Source of the DNA: Anaerolineales bacterium
GTDB taxonomy: Bacteria > Chloroflexota > Anaerolineae > Anaerolineales > Villigracilaceae
Direction of reading: 5' to 3'
NCBI GenBank assembly: GCA_030583885.1
Contig: CP129480.1
Location: 558,001-622,000 of the forward strand
DNA: 64,000 nucleotides
The position numbers and the translations under genes are program-made. The notes under the pieces are model-generated. The model saw only the letters and a program-made list of their open reading frames with translations. It did no database searches and was not told where the DNA came from. Below, piece after piece: positions 1 to 9,106 of the stretch. Each line of letters starts with the position of its first letter. Positions within the stretch are counted from its first letter, which is position 1.

Positions 1-846
1 AAACTGGATCATCTTTATAACCGCTGGCATTTTGTGATCAATGCGATCGAAAACGATCTGTATGCGCCTGAGACCATGTTGATCAACAGCCATGACAACC
101 TGCTCCAGGCGTACGCACACTGGCGCGGGTTGATCTTTAAGCCCGTCTATTCCCGCCTCGCTTCGCGGACCATGGTCCTGCCGCCGTTAAAGAAGGCGTT
201 ATCCACACTGAAATATGATCCGCCCTGGATCGCGCAGGAATACATCGAGGGACAGCGCTACTCCACCTATTCGGTCTGTCACAATGGCCATATCACCGCG
301 CATGCAACCTACCCGTGCAGCGTCAGAACCCGCGAGGGCGCACCGATCCTCTTTGAACATGTGGAACACCACGCCATCTTTCGGTGGGTGAAAACCTTTG
401 TGCAAAGGAACCGCTTCAGCGGCCAGATCTCGATTGATTTCATGGAGGCGGCGAACAGACAATTGTTTGCCCTGGAATGTCTGCCGTATGCGGCCGGCGG
501 CGTGCATCTGCTGGCTTCACATCCGCAGTTTGTGGAGGCCTTCCTGAACCCGGTCATGAACTGCATCACGCCGCCGGGCGACCGCGCCCACATGCTTTCC
601 GGCGGCATGTTGAGCGAGGCTCTGCCGGCCTCCCTTGCCAGTGGAGGATTCCGTCAATGGCTGAAAACCTTCCTCACCAGCGACGATGTGATCCTGGATT
701 TCCGCGACCCCCTGCCGTTCTTATTGCAATTCAGAGGTATCCTTGCCCATAGAATTTTGGCGTGGAAGCATGGCATCACCCCGCTGGAAGCCTCCAGGCT
801 TGATATCGAGTGGACCGGGGCGGCAGATACCCCAACCGCCGTGTAG
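1..846 (+). CDS. ATP-grasp domain protein, 5' end cut by window edge
   Basis: The frame is open from base 1, so the gene begins outside the window and about 281 residues are visible. Features fitting an ATP-grasp fold are a lysine in FKPVYSR, a segment WIAQEYIEGQRYSTYSV typical of the central nucleotide-binding strands, and FALECLPYAAGGVHLL, which resembles the metal-binding E-x-N-P-R region. These enzymes ligate a carboxylate to an amine or thiol using ATP. The substrate cannot be read from the sequence. The C-terminal 80 residues do not look like a known domain to me. No clear terminator separates it from the following tRNA genes, which lie on the opposite strand. Confidence 0.7.
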   Translation, partial: KLDHLYNRWHFVINAIENDLYAPETMLINSHDNLLQAYAHWRGLIFKPVYSRLASRTMVLPPLKKALSTLKYDPPWIAQEYIEGQRYSTYSVCHNGHITAHATYPCSVRTREGAPILFEHVEHHAIFRWVKTFVQRNRFSGQISIDFMEAANRQLFALECLPYAAGGVHLLASHPQFVEAFLNPVMNCITPPGDRAHMLSGGMLSEALPASLASGGFRQWLKTFLTSDDVILDFRDPLPFLLQFRGILAHRILAWKHGITPLEASRLDIEWTGAADTPTAV

Positions 847-908
847 ATGTGGATCATGGGCGCGCGCGACCACCAAACAAAAACACGCCCACCCGGACGT
901 GTTTTCAG

Positions 909-995
909 CGGAGAGGGCGGGATTCGAACCCGCGACCGGTTTAACCCGGCACTCACTTAGCAGGCGAGCCCATTCAGCCACTCTGGCACCTCCCC
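909..995 (-). tRNA. tRNA-Ser(GCT)
   Basis: An 87-nt cloverleaf with a long class II variable arm. The acceptor GGGGAGG pairs with CCTCTCC with one G-U pair, the T arm is GCGGG-TTCGAAT-CCCGC, and the anticodon loop is CTGCTAA, giving GCT. The 3' CCA is not encoded. A second serine tRNA lies 55 bp upstream on the same strand. Confidence 0.95.
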
Positions 996-1050
996 ATGTC
1001 TCACTTGACGATAATATTGTAACCATAAATCGGGAATCGTCAATAACCAG

Positions 1051-1135
1051 CGGAGGGAGTGGGATTCGAACCCACGTTGGTGTGACCCAAACATGTTTTC
1101 AAGACATGCGCCTTCAGCCGCTCGGCCATCCCTCC
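1051..1135 (-). tRNA. tRNA-Ser(TGA)
   Basis: An 85-nt class II tRNA. The acceptor GGAGGGA pairs with TCCCTCC, the anticodon loop CTTGAAA sits in a CATGT/ACATG stem giving anticodon TGA, and the T arm contains TTCGAAT. The CCA end is not encoded. It lies in tandem with tRNA-Ser(GCT) and is probably co-transcribed with it. Confidence 0.95.
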
Positions 1136-1244
1136 ATGAGAAATCTAAATTTTCAAGCGGAGGCGATTTTACCATAACAAAATCACCTCTCAACCCAGTC
1201 TGCGGCGGCGCGGACCGCGAAATTACACACAACCTGCATCACGT

Positions 1245-1322
1245 TCATTTGCGGAAATGATCGTACAGGGCGACCGCAATGACAATGCCGACAACTGCCA
1301 GGATAATGATAATGGTTGTCAT
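1245..1322 (-). CDS. candidate 25-residue single-pass membrane micropeptide
   Basis: A 25-codon frame starts ATG ACA ACC and encodes a continuous hydrophobic helix (Thr-Thr, then about 18 Ile/Leu/Val/Ala/Gly residues) with a charged tail YDHFRK. It is preceded by GGAG seven bases before the ATG and by a TATAAT hexamer at 1340-1345, so both transcription and translation signals are present. The size and layout resemble small membrane subunits such as CydX- or KdpF-like peptides, but no sequence match is recognised. No partner gene is adjacent. It could be a chance frame. Confidence 0.4.
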   Translation of the reverse strand: MTTIIIILAVVGIVIAVALYDHFRK

Positions 1323-1497
1323 GCCGTTTCTCCATCTGGATTATACGCCCCAAGCGCGTGCTGCGCGCGCAAGGCCCGGGCGCGAGGGTTTGATGGTGAG
1401 GGGGAGGAAGTTGAAAGATACGAATGGCTGGATGAAACAGCATATCTCCGAACACCCCAAAAGGCTACATTCTTTCAAAAGTATTACTTTTTTCCTC

Positions 1498-1531
1498 TTG
1501 ACTTACTTTTCAGGTTAAGGTAATATATTAC
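1498..1531 (+). promoter_or_regulatory. vapBC promoter with overlapping palindromic operator
   Basis: TTGACT at 1498-1503 and TAATAT at 1521-1526 are separated by 17 bp, a good sigma-70 promoter. A perfect 12-bp palindrome GTAATATATTAC (1520-1531) covers the -10 box. VapB-type antitoxins usually bind such palindromes to repress their own operon, so this is the likely autoregulatory operator. Confidence 0.7.
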
Positions 1532-1548
1532 ATATAAAGGAGCTAAAA

Positions 1549-1779
1549 ATGGAAACCTACGCAACCATTAAGGGGCAGATCGTCATCCCCGCCTCCTTGC
1601 GGCGAAAATATGGGATTAAGAATGGGACGAAGATCATCGTCACAGACACCGGGGACGCAATTGTCTTGAAGCCTGTGACCGAACAGTATCTTAGAAACCT
1701 GCAGGGATCTCTCAAAGGCAGGGGAGGGTTGAAGATTCTGGTTGAAGAACGCCGCAAGGACAAGGAAAGGGAGAAATAG
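1549..1779 (+). CDS. vapB: AbrB-type antitoxin (VapB-like)
   Basis: A 76-residue protein whose first 45 residues form a SpoVT/AbrB swapped-hairpin DNA-binding domain (ATIKGQIVIPASLRRKYGIK, then a GTKIIV strand and a DAIVLKPV strand). The C-terminal 30 residues are rich in Lys, Arg and Glu and would be the toxin-wrapping tail. GGAG lies six bases before the ATG. The next gene, a PIN toxin, starts two bases after the stop, the standard antitoxin-first order. The protein should neutralise VapC and repress the operon through the palindrome over the -10 box. The family assignment is secure; the target of its toxin is unknown. Confidence 0.9.
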   Translation: METYATIKGQIVIPASLRRKYGIKNGTKIIVTDTGDAIVLKPVTEQYLRNLQGSLKGRGGLKILVEERRKDKEREK

Positions 1780-1781
1780 TC

Positions 1782-2180
1782 ATGGCGGCAAAAGTACTCG
1801 ACTCATACGCATTGATGGCTTTCTTTGAAGATGAGCAGGGGGCAGACCTTGTCAGAGGCTTGATTCATAAGGCCGTAACGGGCGACACAAATCTCATGAT
1901 GAGCGTCATCAACCTGGGGGAGGTGTGGTATTCGATTGCCCGCACGAATTCCCCCGGGATGGCAGACCAATATATTAGCGAAATCAAGGGCATGGGGATC
2001 GAGATCGTGGAAATTGACTGGACGTTAACGCGCCAAGCCGCTGTTTTCAAAGCCAATGGAAATATATCCTATGCCGATTGTTTTGCGGCGGCATTGGCGA
2101 AACTCCGCAGGGCGGAATTGGTTACTGGAGATAAAGAATTCAAAACCCTACAAGACGAAATTAAAATCTCTTGGATATGA
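1782..2180 (+). CDS. vapC: PIN-domain ribonuclease toxin (VapC-like)
   Basis: A 132-residue single-domain PIN protein. The metal-binding acidic residues are visible: Asp7 (VLDSYALMAFF), Glu47 (INLGEVWYS), Asp99 (SYADCFAAALA) and Asp117 (LVTGDKEF). VapC toxins cleave tRNA or rRNA in a Mg-dependent manner when released from VapB. The length is normal for the family and no active-site residue is missing, so the toxin looks intact. It is translationally close to vapB (2-bp gap). The RNA target cannot be inferred. Confidence 0.92.
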   Translation: MAAKVLDSYALMAFFEDEQGADLVRGLIHKAVTGDTNLMMSVINLGEVWYSIARTNSPGMADQYISEIKGMGIEIVEIDWTLTRQAAVFKANGNISYADCFAAALAKLRRAELVTGDKEFKTLQDEIKISWI

Positions 2181-2235
2181 TGTGTTGGCATAATTTGAAT
2201 AATTATCCCCAAAAAATAGTTTAAATTAATAAAAA

Positions 2236-2258
2236 GACGGCGACCCACCTGCGCCGTC
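2236..2258 (-). terminator. terminator of the kbl-like gene
   Basis: A 7-bp stem GACGGCG/CGCCGTC with a 9-nt loop. Read on the minus strand it is followed by a run of five T residues (A-tract at 2231-2235 on the plus strand). It lies 26 bp beyond the stop of the minus-strand gene that begins at 3463. Confidence 0.7.
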
Positions 2259-2284
2259 AAACTATTCACTATGTGACCATCAAC

Positions 2285-3463
<1,179 letters not shown>

Positions 3464-3491
3464 GTTCATCTCCTTGGTGATTTCATTATAG

Positions 3492-5150
3492 TCACTTCCC
3501 CGCGCGCGATGTGTCATGATTCGAATCGTCACGTATCACTTCCGCCAGCAGGCCCAACTCCGCCAGCGCCGCCAGGACCTTTTCGATGGCCCCGCTTTTG
3601 ACGACCACGGCCGTCGGACTTAATAACTCGCCCAGGAATTTCCCCGCCCTCGACTTGCGCATCTCTTCCATAACCTCGGGCCTGCTGACTCGCAGCACGA
3701 GCAGACTCTCCACCCGCGCCTCTGCCCCGTTCGCGTCCCAGCGTTTGAGCGCCTTGACCATCGCGGGCGGGACCGCTCCATTCGTGTATTTGACCAGCAG
3801 TGCCAGCAGCTGTTCGGCTTTCAATCCCTGCTCATGAGCGCGCTTCAACGATCTCGCACTGACGGAGTAAATGTAATCGTCGCCTTTTTCATTGTCCCAC
3901 TCACAGAACCGCGAAATTTGATAGCGCACCGCGCGGGAGAAATGGCGGGAGACGACGATTCGTCCATTGGAAGAGACGTTTATTTTTCCGTTGAGAGCCA
4001 CAGGCTGAAGGTCGCCCGACTTTTGACTTTCGACCATCGACAAAATTTTAAACGCCATGAATTCCTGCCCCTCTTCCGGCGAAGCAAGGTCAACTCTGCC
4101 CAGCCAGTGCAATACTTGAATTAAATATGTGACGAGCGCGCCATCCACTGCATCCCAATACGCGAATCCGCGCAGGAACTGGCCGTCCGATTCGCGTTTG
4201 ATGAACCACGAGTCATAGTCCCCTGCGGGGCGTTGGAAATCGGGAAATTTTTCCTTTATCGCGCGCAGGAATGCCGGCAGACTCCACCATTTTCCCTGCG
4301 GAATGTCATTAATCAAGTCCAGTAGAAATTCGCGTGTTACCTGCGGCTGGTTCTTCCACTCACCTTCGCAGACGAGACTTGGCACTAAGCGCAGTTCATC
4401 AAAGGTATCCGATGCGAGCCAGGCGTTGTAGAGCATGGTCAATGCTGCGGGGCGGGCGGCTTCGAGGAAATTTTTCACCGCTTCGGGTTGCAGTACCTTC
4501 TTTTTGATGAGACCAGCAGTATTCAGTAATTCCTGTAGGTCACGTTGTGGTCTCGATACGCCTTCGGCTACCCGGCCACCGATACGCAACGCCGCCAGAT
4601 GGGTGGTTGCGTCATCCAGAATGTGGTCGGTGGCGGGGATCTCGTGTGCCTTTTCGACGGGAGTAGCCGGGCGTCCAAGAGGTCCGCTTTTTGTTGCGGG
4701 CGACGGACCTATCGCCCCTATGTGTTCGATGATCTCAAATAGATCGTCAGGGATGTAGGCGAATTCCTGTGCGCCTTTTTCGGTGTCGAAGAAGGCTTTT
4801 GCGAGTACTCCGCGATAGAAGAGAATTTCGGAGATGGATGTCGGCTTGAGGTGCGGATGTTCCCGGTCGCGCCGGCCTGCGCCCATCTCTCGGATCTCGC
4901 CATACTTGCGGGCGAAGGCGACCCATTCCATTTTCCCGCTGGATTCGGCGAGCGCGGTCAATGCGCCGCGGGCTTCAGCGGGAAGAATTTCGAGGGTTTC
5001 GGAAACAGCTTCGAGGTCCAGAAGGGAGGCGCATAGTTCCTCGAGGGCGGAATCCGAATCGCTGGATTCCAATTCGAATCCCCAAAATCCAGCCACAATG
5101 AGGAAATATCCCAAATCATGTTTTTGCAGGGAGGCGGAGAGCCCGGGCAT
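3492..5150 (-). CDS. XPB/Ssl2-type helicase N-terminal-like protein without helicase motor
   Basis: A 552-residue protein. Residues about 400-540 ([20 protein letters not shown], then [12 protein letters not shown] and a strand-rich end [12 protein letters not shown]) match the pattern of the domain found at the N-terminus of XPB-like helicases (helicase_C_3 type). No Walker A or DEAD box is present, so it is not itself a motor. The N-terminal half is helical and winged-helix-like. Such orphan proteins recur in Chloroflexi and Actinobacteria; their role is unknown, possibly DNA repair. A TAGAAT hexamer lies six bases before the ATG with no Shine-Dalgarno, suggesting a leaderless start. A dispersed repeat is translated within it (4547-4582). 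Confidence 0.75.
   Translation of the reverse strand: MPGLSASLQKHDLGYFLIVAGFWGFELESSDSDSALEELCASLLDLEAVSETLEILPAEARGALTALAESSGKMEWVAFARKYGEIREMGAGRRDREHPHLKPTSISEILFYRGVLAKAFFDTEKGAQEFAYIPDDLFEIIEHIGAIGPSPATKSGPLGRPATPVEKAHEIPATDHILDDATTHLAALRIGGRVAEGVSRPQRDLQELLNTAGLIKKKVLQPEAVKNFLEAARPAALTMLYNAWLASDTFDELRLVPSLVCEGEWKNQPQVTREFLLDLINDIPQGKWWSLPAFLRAIKEKFPDFQRPAGDYDSWFIKRESDGQFLRGFAYWDAVDGALVTYLIQVLHWLGRVDLASPEEGQEFMAFKILSMVESQKSGDLQPVALNGKINVSSNGRIVVSRHFSRAVRYQISRFCEWDNEKGDDYIYSVSARSLKRAHEQGLKAEQLLALLVKYTNGAVPPAMVKALKRWDANGAEARVESLLVLRVSRPEVMEEMRKSRAGKFLGELLSPTAVVVKSGAIEKVLAALAELGLLAEVIRDDSNHDTSRAGK
4547..4582. repeat. dispersed GTATCGA-type hairpin repeat inside a coding region
   Basis: GTGGTCTCGATACGCC is followed by TTCGGCTACCCGGCCACCG, an imperfect inverted repeat of the family with core GGTCGAGTAGC...GTATCGAGACC. 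Related copies lie near 30430-30465 and 56553-56585. Here it is in frame and contributes residues [12 protein letters not shown] to the XPB-like protein. Confidence 0.5.
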
Positions 5151-5263
5151 GCTTCGATTCTATCATTGCCTGTGCGGGTATAACAGGAACGTTTCGAAAT
5201 GCGCATCGTCTTGGATGAGTTTGTGTTGTATGTCGTTGAATTTATAAATATAAGGAGATCAAT

Positions 5264-5761
5264 ATGTTCGCTGTGTTACGTTTTTTACACATTATTGCCG
5301 GCATCATTTGGGCGGGAGGAGCCATCCTGATGAATTTGGTGATCGGTCCCGCCATCGGCGCAACCGGTGACGCGGGAAGACAGTTCGCTGGTCATTTGAT
5401 GGGAGAGACTGCTTTCTCAAAAGTGATGCTTGGCTGCGGTCTGACGACCGTACTGGCTGGAACCTATTTGTATGGGGTTAGCTCCAACTGGTTCACTTCC
5501 GGCTGGATGATGAGCGGTCCGGGGATCGGGTTCGGCGTTGGTGCAGTTGCAGGGATTTTGGCACTCGTGTTCGGGTTCATGATTGGCAACACCAACGGTG
5601 CGTTGGCGGCGCTTGGCGCGCAAATTCAAGGCAAGCCCACGGACGCGCACATGGCTGCGATGGGAGCGCTTCGTAAGCGCCAGGTCTTTGTCACCACTGC
5701 AAATACGATCTTCATCCTTATTTCGATTGCATTGATGGCATCTGCGCGGTTGTTCCGATAA
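5264..5761 (+). CDS. four-helix membrane protein (DUF2269/CopD-like)
   Basis: A 165-residue protein with four predicted transmembrane helices. A histidine near the N-terminus (RFLHIIAGIIWAGG) and the small-residue-rich helices resemble DUF2269/CopD-type integral membrane proteins, some of which bind haem or copper. AAGGAG lies seven bases before the ATG. It stands alone, with a terminator shared with the convergent lipid-kinase gene. The function is not established. Confidence 0.75.
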   Translation: MFAVLRFLHIIAGIIWAGGAILMNLVIGPAIGATGDAGRQFAGHLMGETAFSKVMLGCGLTTVLAGTYLYGVSSNWFTSGWMMSGPGIGFGVGAVAGILALVFGFMIGNTNGALAALGAQIQGKPTDAHMAAMGALRKRQVFVTTANTIFILISIALMASARLFR

Positions 5762-5773
5762 ATCTCTTAAGCG

Positions 5774-5809
5774 AAACGGCGGCGGACATAAAATCCGGCC
5801 GCCGTTTTT
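5774..5809. terminator. bidirectional terminator between convergent genes
   Basis: AAACGGCGGC pairs with GCCGCCGTTT (10 bp), extended by GGA/TCC across a one-base bulge, followed by a T run on the plus strand. It serves the membrane protein (+) and the lipid kinase (-). Confidence 0.8.
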
Positions 5810-5811
5810 GT

Positions 5812-6735
5812 TTAACCGTGGACCACTTGCAGGGCCTGGGGCAAAATCTCGAAACTCACTTTTTTCAAGTTGCTGCCGAAGCTGGTGAAGATCTCGCCAT
5901 CGGCGTGGATGTAAAGCGGCAGGTCGGATGTGAGCGTGAGTTTCTTAAATTCTCCCATACGCACTTGTTTGAAGCGCATGTGTGTGCCTTTCATGAATTC
6001 AGGCACGAGGCGGAACATGGTGGCACGCGAGACTTTGTCAACGATGACGTATTCCATTTTGCCATCGTTGTTCTTCGAATCAGGCGAGAGCATGAACCCG
6101 CCGCCTTCCCGCGGACCGTTGCACAAGGTCACCATGAGGGTATTGCCTTCCCATGTTTCCGCATCCGTTTCTATTTTTACCTTGGCGGGATTGTGATTTA
6201 AGAGGATCGTCTGGATGACCGCCGTGAGATACATCAGAAAGCCTTTGACGATGGGCAGTTTATGCGAGCGGATGGTGACGACCGCGTCGAAGCCGATGCC
6301 GAGGGTGTTGTCGAAGTATTCCTGCCTGCGGTGTTCGTCGGTCAGCAGGCCGATATCCACCGGCTTTACGGTTTCCGCTTTGAGCGCGTGGGCAAGCGCA
6401 TACGATGATCTCTGCGTCAGGCCGATCGAGTAGGCGAAATCATTGCCGGAGCCGATGGGGACAACACCCATGACGGGGCGCCTTTCTTGCGGGACCTGCA
6501 TGAGTCCATTCATGACCTCATGGACAGTACCGTCCCCGCCCATGGCAATAACCAGGTCACAGCCTTCTGCGGCGGCTTGCTTTGCCAGCTCAATGGCGTG
6601 AGTCGGGTAGACTGTCCCACTCCAGGTCAGGTCGCCTTTGAATTCCTGGGCGATCGGGCGCAGGTCATTGGCGGTCTTCCAGGCGCGTCCCATATCTGCC
6701 ATCGGGTTGAGGATGAGTTTTACTTTACGGGGCAT
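5812..6735 (-). CDS. diacylglycerol/lipid kinase, YegS/BmrU family
   Basis: A 307-residue enzyme with the DAGK catalytic fold: the N-terminal KVKLILNPMADMGRA nucleotide loop, GGDGTVHEVMNGL (the glycine-rich ATP site), and GSGNDFAYSIG. It would phosphorylate a lipid such as diacylglycerol or a sphingosine-like base using ATP. The C-terminal beta-sandwich half is complete, ending near the expected family length of about 300 residues. The start at 6735 is chosen because AGGAG lies seven bases upstream; an earlier ATG lacks such a site. No lipid gene is next to it, so the natural substrate is open. Confidence 0.9.
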   Translation of the reverse strand: MPRKVKLILNPMADMGRAWKTANDLRPIAQEFKGDLTWSGTVYPTHAIELAKQAAAEGCDLVIAMGGDGTVHEVMNGLMQVPQERRPVMGVVPIGSGNDFAYSIGLTQRSSYALAHALKAETVKPVDIGLLTDEHRRQEYFDNTLGIGFDAVVTIRSHKLPIVKGFLMYLTAVIQTILLNHNPAKVKIETDAETWEGNTLMVTLCNGPREGGGFMLSPDSKNNDGKMEYVIVDKVSRATMFRLVPEFMKGTHMRFKQVRMGEFKKLTLTSDLPLYIHADGEIFTSFGSNLKKVSFEILPQALQVVHG

Positions 6736-6766
6736 GATCCAGCTCCTGAGTTTGGTATACCGCACC

Positions 6767-6816
6767 CGGTCACAAATTGCGCTTTTTTAGAAGGGGGAAA
6801 GCGCAATTTGTGACCG
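6767..6816. repeat. perfect 19-bp inverted repeat with 12-nt spacer
   Basis: The arm at 6767-6785 (CGGTCACAAATTGCGCTTT) is the exact complement of 6798-6816. It lies between two genes on the minus strand, upstream of the lipid kinase and downstream of a diguanylate cyclase. There is no T tract outside the stem, so it is not a standard terminator. The inner part GGGGAAAGCGCAA recurs at 23051-23063, suggesting a dispersed element or operator. Confidence 0.7.
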
Positions 6817-6888
6817 TGGGTATTATTATGTGATGATATAACCCCGTGTGAGTCCCTTTGGTTGCAAGGAAAGGAGCCTTATCGGCTA

Positions 6889-8157
6889 TCAATCCTTAAT
6901 AAAGGTGTTTAACGTTAATGGGTCAAGTGGCCCTGTAGCTCCCCTGGCAATGACATACGAGCCGCGCTTGTATTTTTTGGCTTGATACAACGCCGCATCC
7001 GCGGCGCGCAACAGATCGCTGGCGGTGCGCGAGTGTAATGGATAGACGGCGATCCCGGCGGTGATCCCCAGCCGAATGGACTGGCTCGCTGAAACCGGAA
7101 AAACATATTCCCTGATCCAATCAATGATTCTTTTGGTGACGAGTTCAGCCTCCGCCTGCCCGCTGTCGCGCATGACCAGGGTTAATTCATCGCCGCCGTA
7201 ACGGGCGAGAAAATCCATGGAACGCATTTTCCCGGCAAGGTAATTGAACACATCATGAAGGACATCATCACCAATACTGTGACCAAAGGTATCATTCACA
7301 TGCTTGAATCCGTCCAGGTCCATCATCACAACGGAAAATCCCAAGTTTATGCGGCTGGCACGGCGCATTTCCTCCTGAAGGCGTTCGTCCAATGCACGGC
7401 GGTTGGGCAACCCCGTGACGCTGTCTGTGTTTGCCAGCTCGGTCACACCTCGATGCAGGCTCGCATTGAAGATCGCCGTTGCCGCATGGTCTGCCAGCAA
7501 TCCGATCAGGCGCAGTTCCGACCCGGTGAACCCGCCGGTGGTGGAACGGGAAAGGTTCATGACCCCCACAATCGCATTGTTGAATTTGAGCGGGACGCCG
7601 ATGATCGAGCCGCCCCAGTCCCGCGGGACATCCTTAAAGAGCGGATGGCTTAGGATATCTTCGACGATGAGCTGCTCCCCATGATTTGCCACTGTATAGG
7701 TAAGTCCGTGCGGCCTCGGCATGGCGAAAACCTTGTTCCTTTCCCCGTCCATATTCAAGGATGCGCCAAATTCCAATCGTCCGTGTGAATACAAAAAGAT
7801 GTGGGCCGACCGCGAATTTTTCACCAGCCGCATGGCTTCGCTCACGACTGCATCCAGAACGGTCTGAAATTCCAGGCTGGATGTCAAATTTAAACTGATG
7901 CTTTTCAAGGAATCCAGTTCGTCCGCCTGCTGTCTTACCAGGGTCAACAATGAATGTTTGGAGATGATTTCCCGCGCAACAGGCTCGACCCACCCGTCCT
8001 TTTTCTGTGAGTCACGGGATGACTCGGCGGCTTCAATCAACACCTGTATGAGTTTTAGGACCCCCTCCTTTTCTTCAGGCGGAATTGTATCGTCCTGATC
8101 GATCGCCTCCCAGGCACGCTGGAATACGCCGCTGTGCTCATCCCTGTTTTTCTTCAT
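6889..8157 (-). CDS. GAF-domain diguanylate cyclase
   Basis: A 422-residue soluble protein. A helical N-terminus is followed by a GAF domain (about residues 95-235) and a GGDEF domain (about 245-405). The active-site loop is GGDEL at 321-325, a tolerated variant of GGDEF, and an RxxD inhibitory site (RSMD, 312-315) lies five residues before it, so feedback inhibition by cyclic di-GMP is likely. It makes cyclic di-GMP from two GTP. The signal sensed by the GAF domain is unknown. The start at 8157 has AGGGTGAT immediately upstream; an upstream in-frame start at 8214 lacks support. Confidence 0.9.
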   Translation of the reverse strand: MKKNRDEHSGVFQRAWEAIDQDDTIPPEEKEGVLKLIQVLIEAAESSRDSQKKDGWVEPVAREIISKHSLLTLVRQQADELDSLKSISLNLTSSLEFQTVLDAVVSEAMRLVKNSRSAHIFLYSHGRLEFGASLNMDGERNKVFAMPRPHGLTYTVANHGEQLIVEDILSHPLFKDVPRDWGGSIIGVPLKFNNAIVGVMNLSRSTTGGFTGSELRLIGLLADHAATAIFNASLHRGVTELANTDSVTGLPNRRALDERLQEEMRRASRINLGFSVVMMDLDGFKHVNDTFGHSIGDDVLHDVFNYLAGKMRSMDFLARYGGDELTLVMRDSGQAEAELVTKRIIDWIREYVFPVSASQSIRLGITAGIAVYPLHSRTASDLLRAADAALYQAKKYKRGSYVIARGATGPLDPLTLNTFIKD

Positions 8158-8296
8158 ATCACCCTTATGGCCGCTCCTCCTGAACGCCAGCCTAGATCTG
8201 GCCCTGGCTGGCACGAATAATGGAATTATACGTCCATTTTCGTCAAGAATTGGATTGTGTTAGAATGACATTCCACTCCTTTCGACGAGGTTCCTC

Positions 8297-9088
8297 GTGT
8301 CCAACTCACCCAAACCTGCTCCTGCCACCCCATTAACTTCACGCCGACGCGGGATCATTGTCGGCGCCTCCGAAGGGATCGGCGCCGCTCTCGCCCGTAA
8401 ACTGGCAAAAGAGGGATACACCCTTGCCCTGATCGCCCGCCAAAAAGATAAATTGAACGCCTTGTGTATGGAGATCAATCAGGCAGGCGGTGAAGTTCGC
8501 GCCCTGGCCTACCCGCACGATGTGGCTAAATACAAGGAAGTTCCCGCCCTGCTCCAAAAAGTCGTTGCAGACCTTGGCGGGCTGGATGTTTTTGTCTTTA
8601 TGGCGGGGGTTAACCATCCGCCCGGCGGTGTTGACAAATATAATTTCGAAAACGACCGCAGGATGATCGAGGTCAATCTGATCGGTGCCATGGCATGGCT
8701 CAGCCCGGTGGCGGAAATGTTCCAAAATGCCAAAATGGGACAGATCGTTGGCATCGGCTCCGTCGCCGGAGACCGCGGCCGCATCGGCAACCCCGGGTAT
8801 AACACATCCAAGGCCGGGCTTGCCACCTATCTTGAAGCGCTTCGCAACAGGCTCACCCGTCATGGCATCAACGTATTGACCGTCAAACCCGGTTTTGTGA
8901 AAACCGAAATGCTCAAAGCTGCACAGGGGGCGACCCCCTTTGCCATCCCTCCCGAAAAGGCCGCGGACGATATTTACAAAGCCATGCGCAGGCGCAAACA
9001 ACTGGTCTATACTGCCTCCATATGGCGCTGGATCATGTTCATCATTCAACATGTGCCATCGGTGATCTTCCGCCGCATGTCCTTCTAA
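8297..9088 (+). CDS. dprE2: DprE2-like short-chain reductase
   Basis: A 263-residue short-chain dehydrogenase: NAD(P) loop GASEGIGAALA, GSVAG serine, and YNTSKAG with the catalytic Tyr and Lys. The end, LVYTASIWRWIMFIIQHVPS followed by a basic tail, closely parallels the C-terminus I recall for mycobacterial DprE2, which reduces the 2'-keto intermediate of polyprenyl-phospho-ribose to the arabinose form. The start is GTG with GAGG seven bases upstream. The DprE1-like oxidase begins 18 bp downstream, the same two-enzyme pairing as in mycobacteria although in the opposite order. The family is certain; the exact substrate is inferred from the pair. Confidence 0.8.
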   Translation: MSNSPKPAPATPLTSRRRGIIVGASEGIGAALARKLAKEGYTLALIARQKDKLNALCMEINQAGGEVRALAYPHDVAKYKEVPALLQKVVADLGGLDVFVFMAGVNHPPGGVDKYNFENDRRMIEVNLIGAMAWLSPVAEMFQNAKMGQIVGIGSVAGDRGRIGNPGYNTSKAGLATYLEALRNRLTRHGINVLTVKPGFVKTEMLKAAQGATPFAIPPEKAADDIYKAMRRRKQLVYTASIWRWIMFIIQHVPSVIFRRMSF

Positions 9089-9106
9089 CTTCATTCCAAA
9101 CCCACC

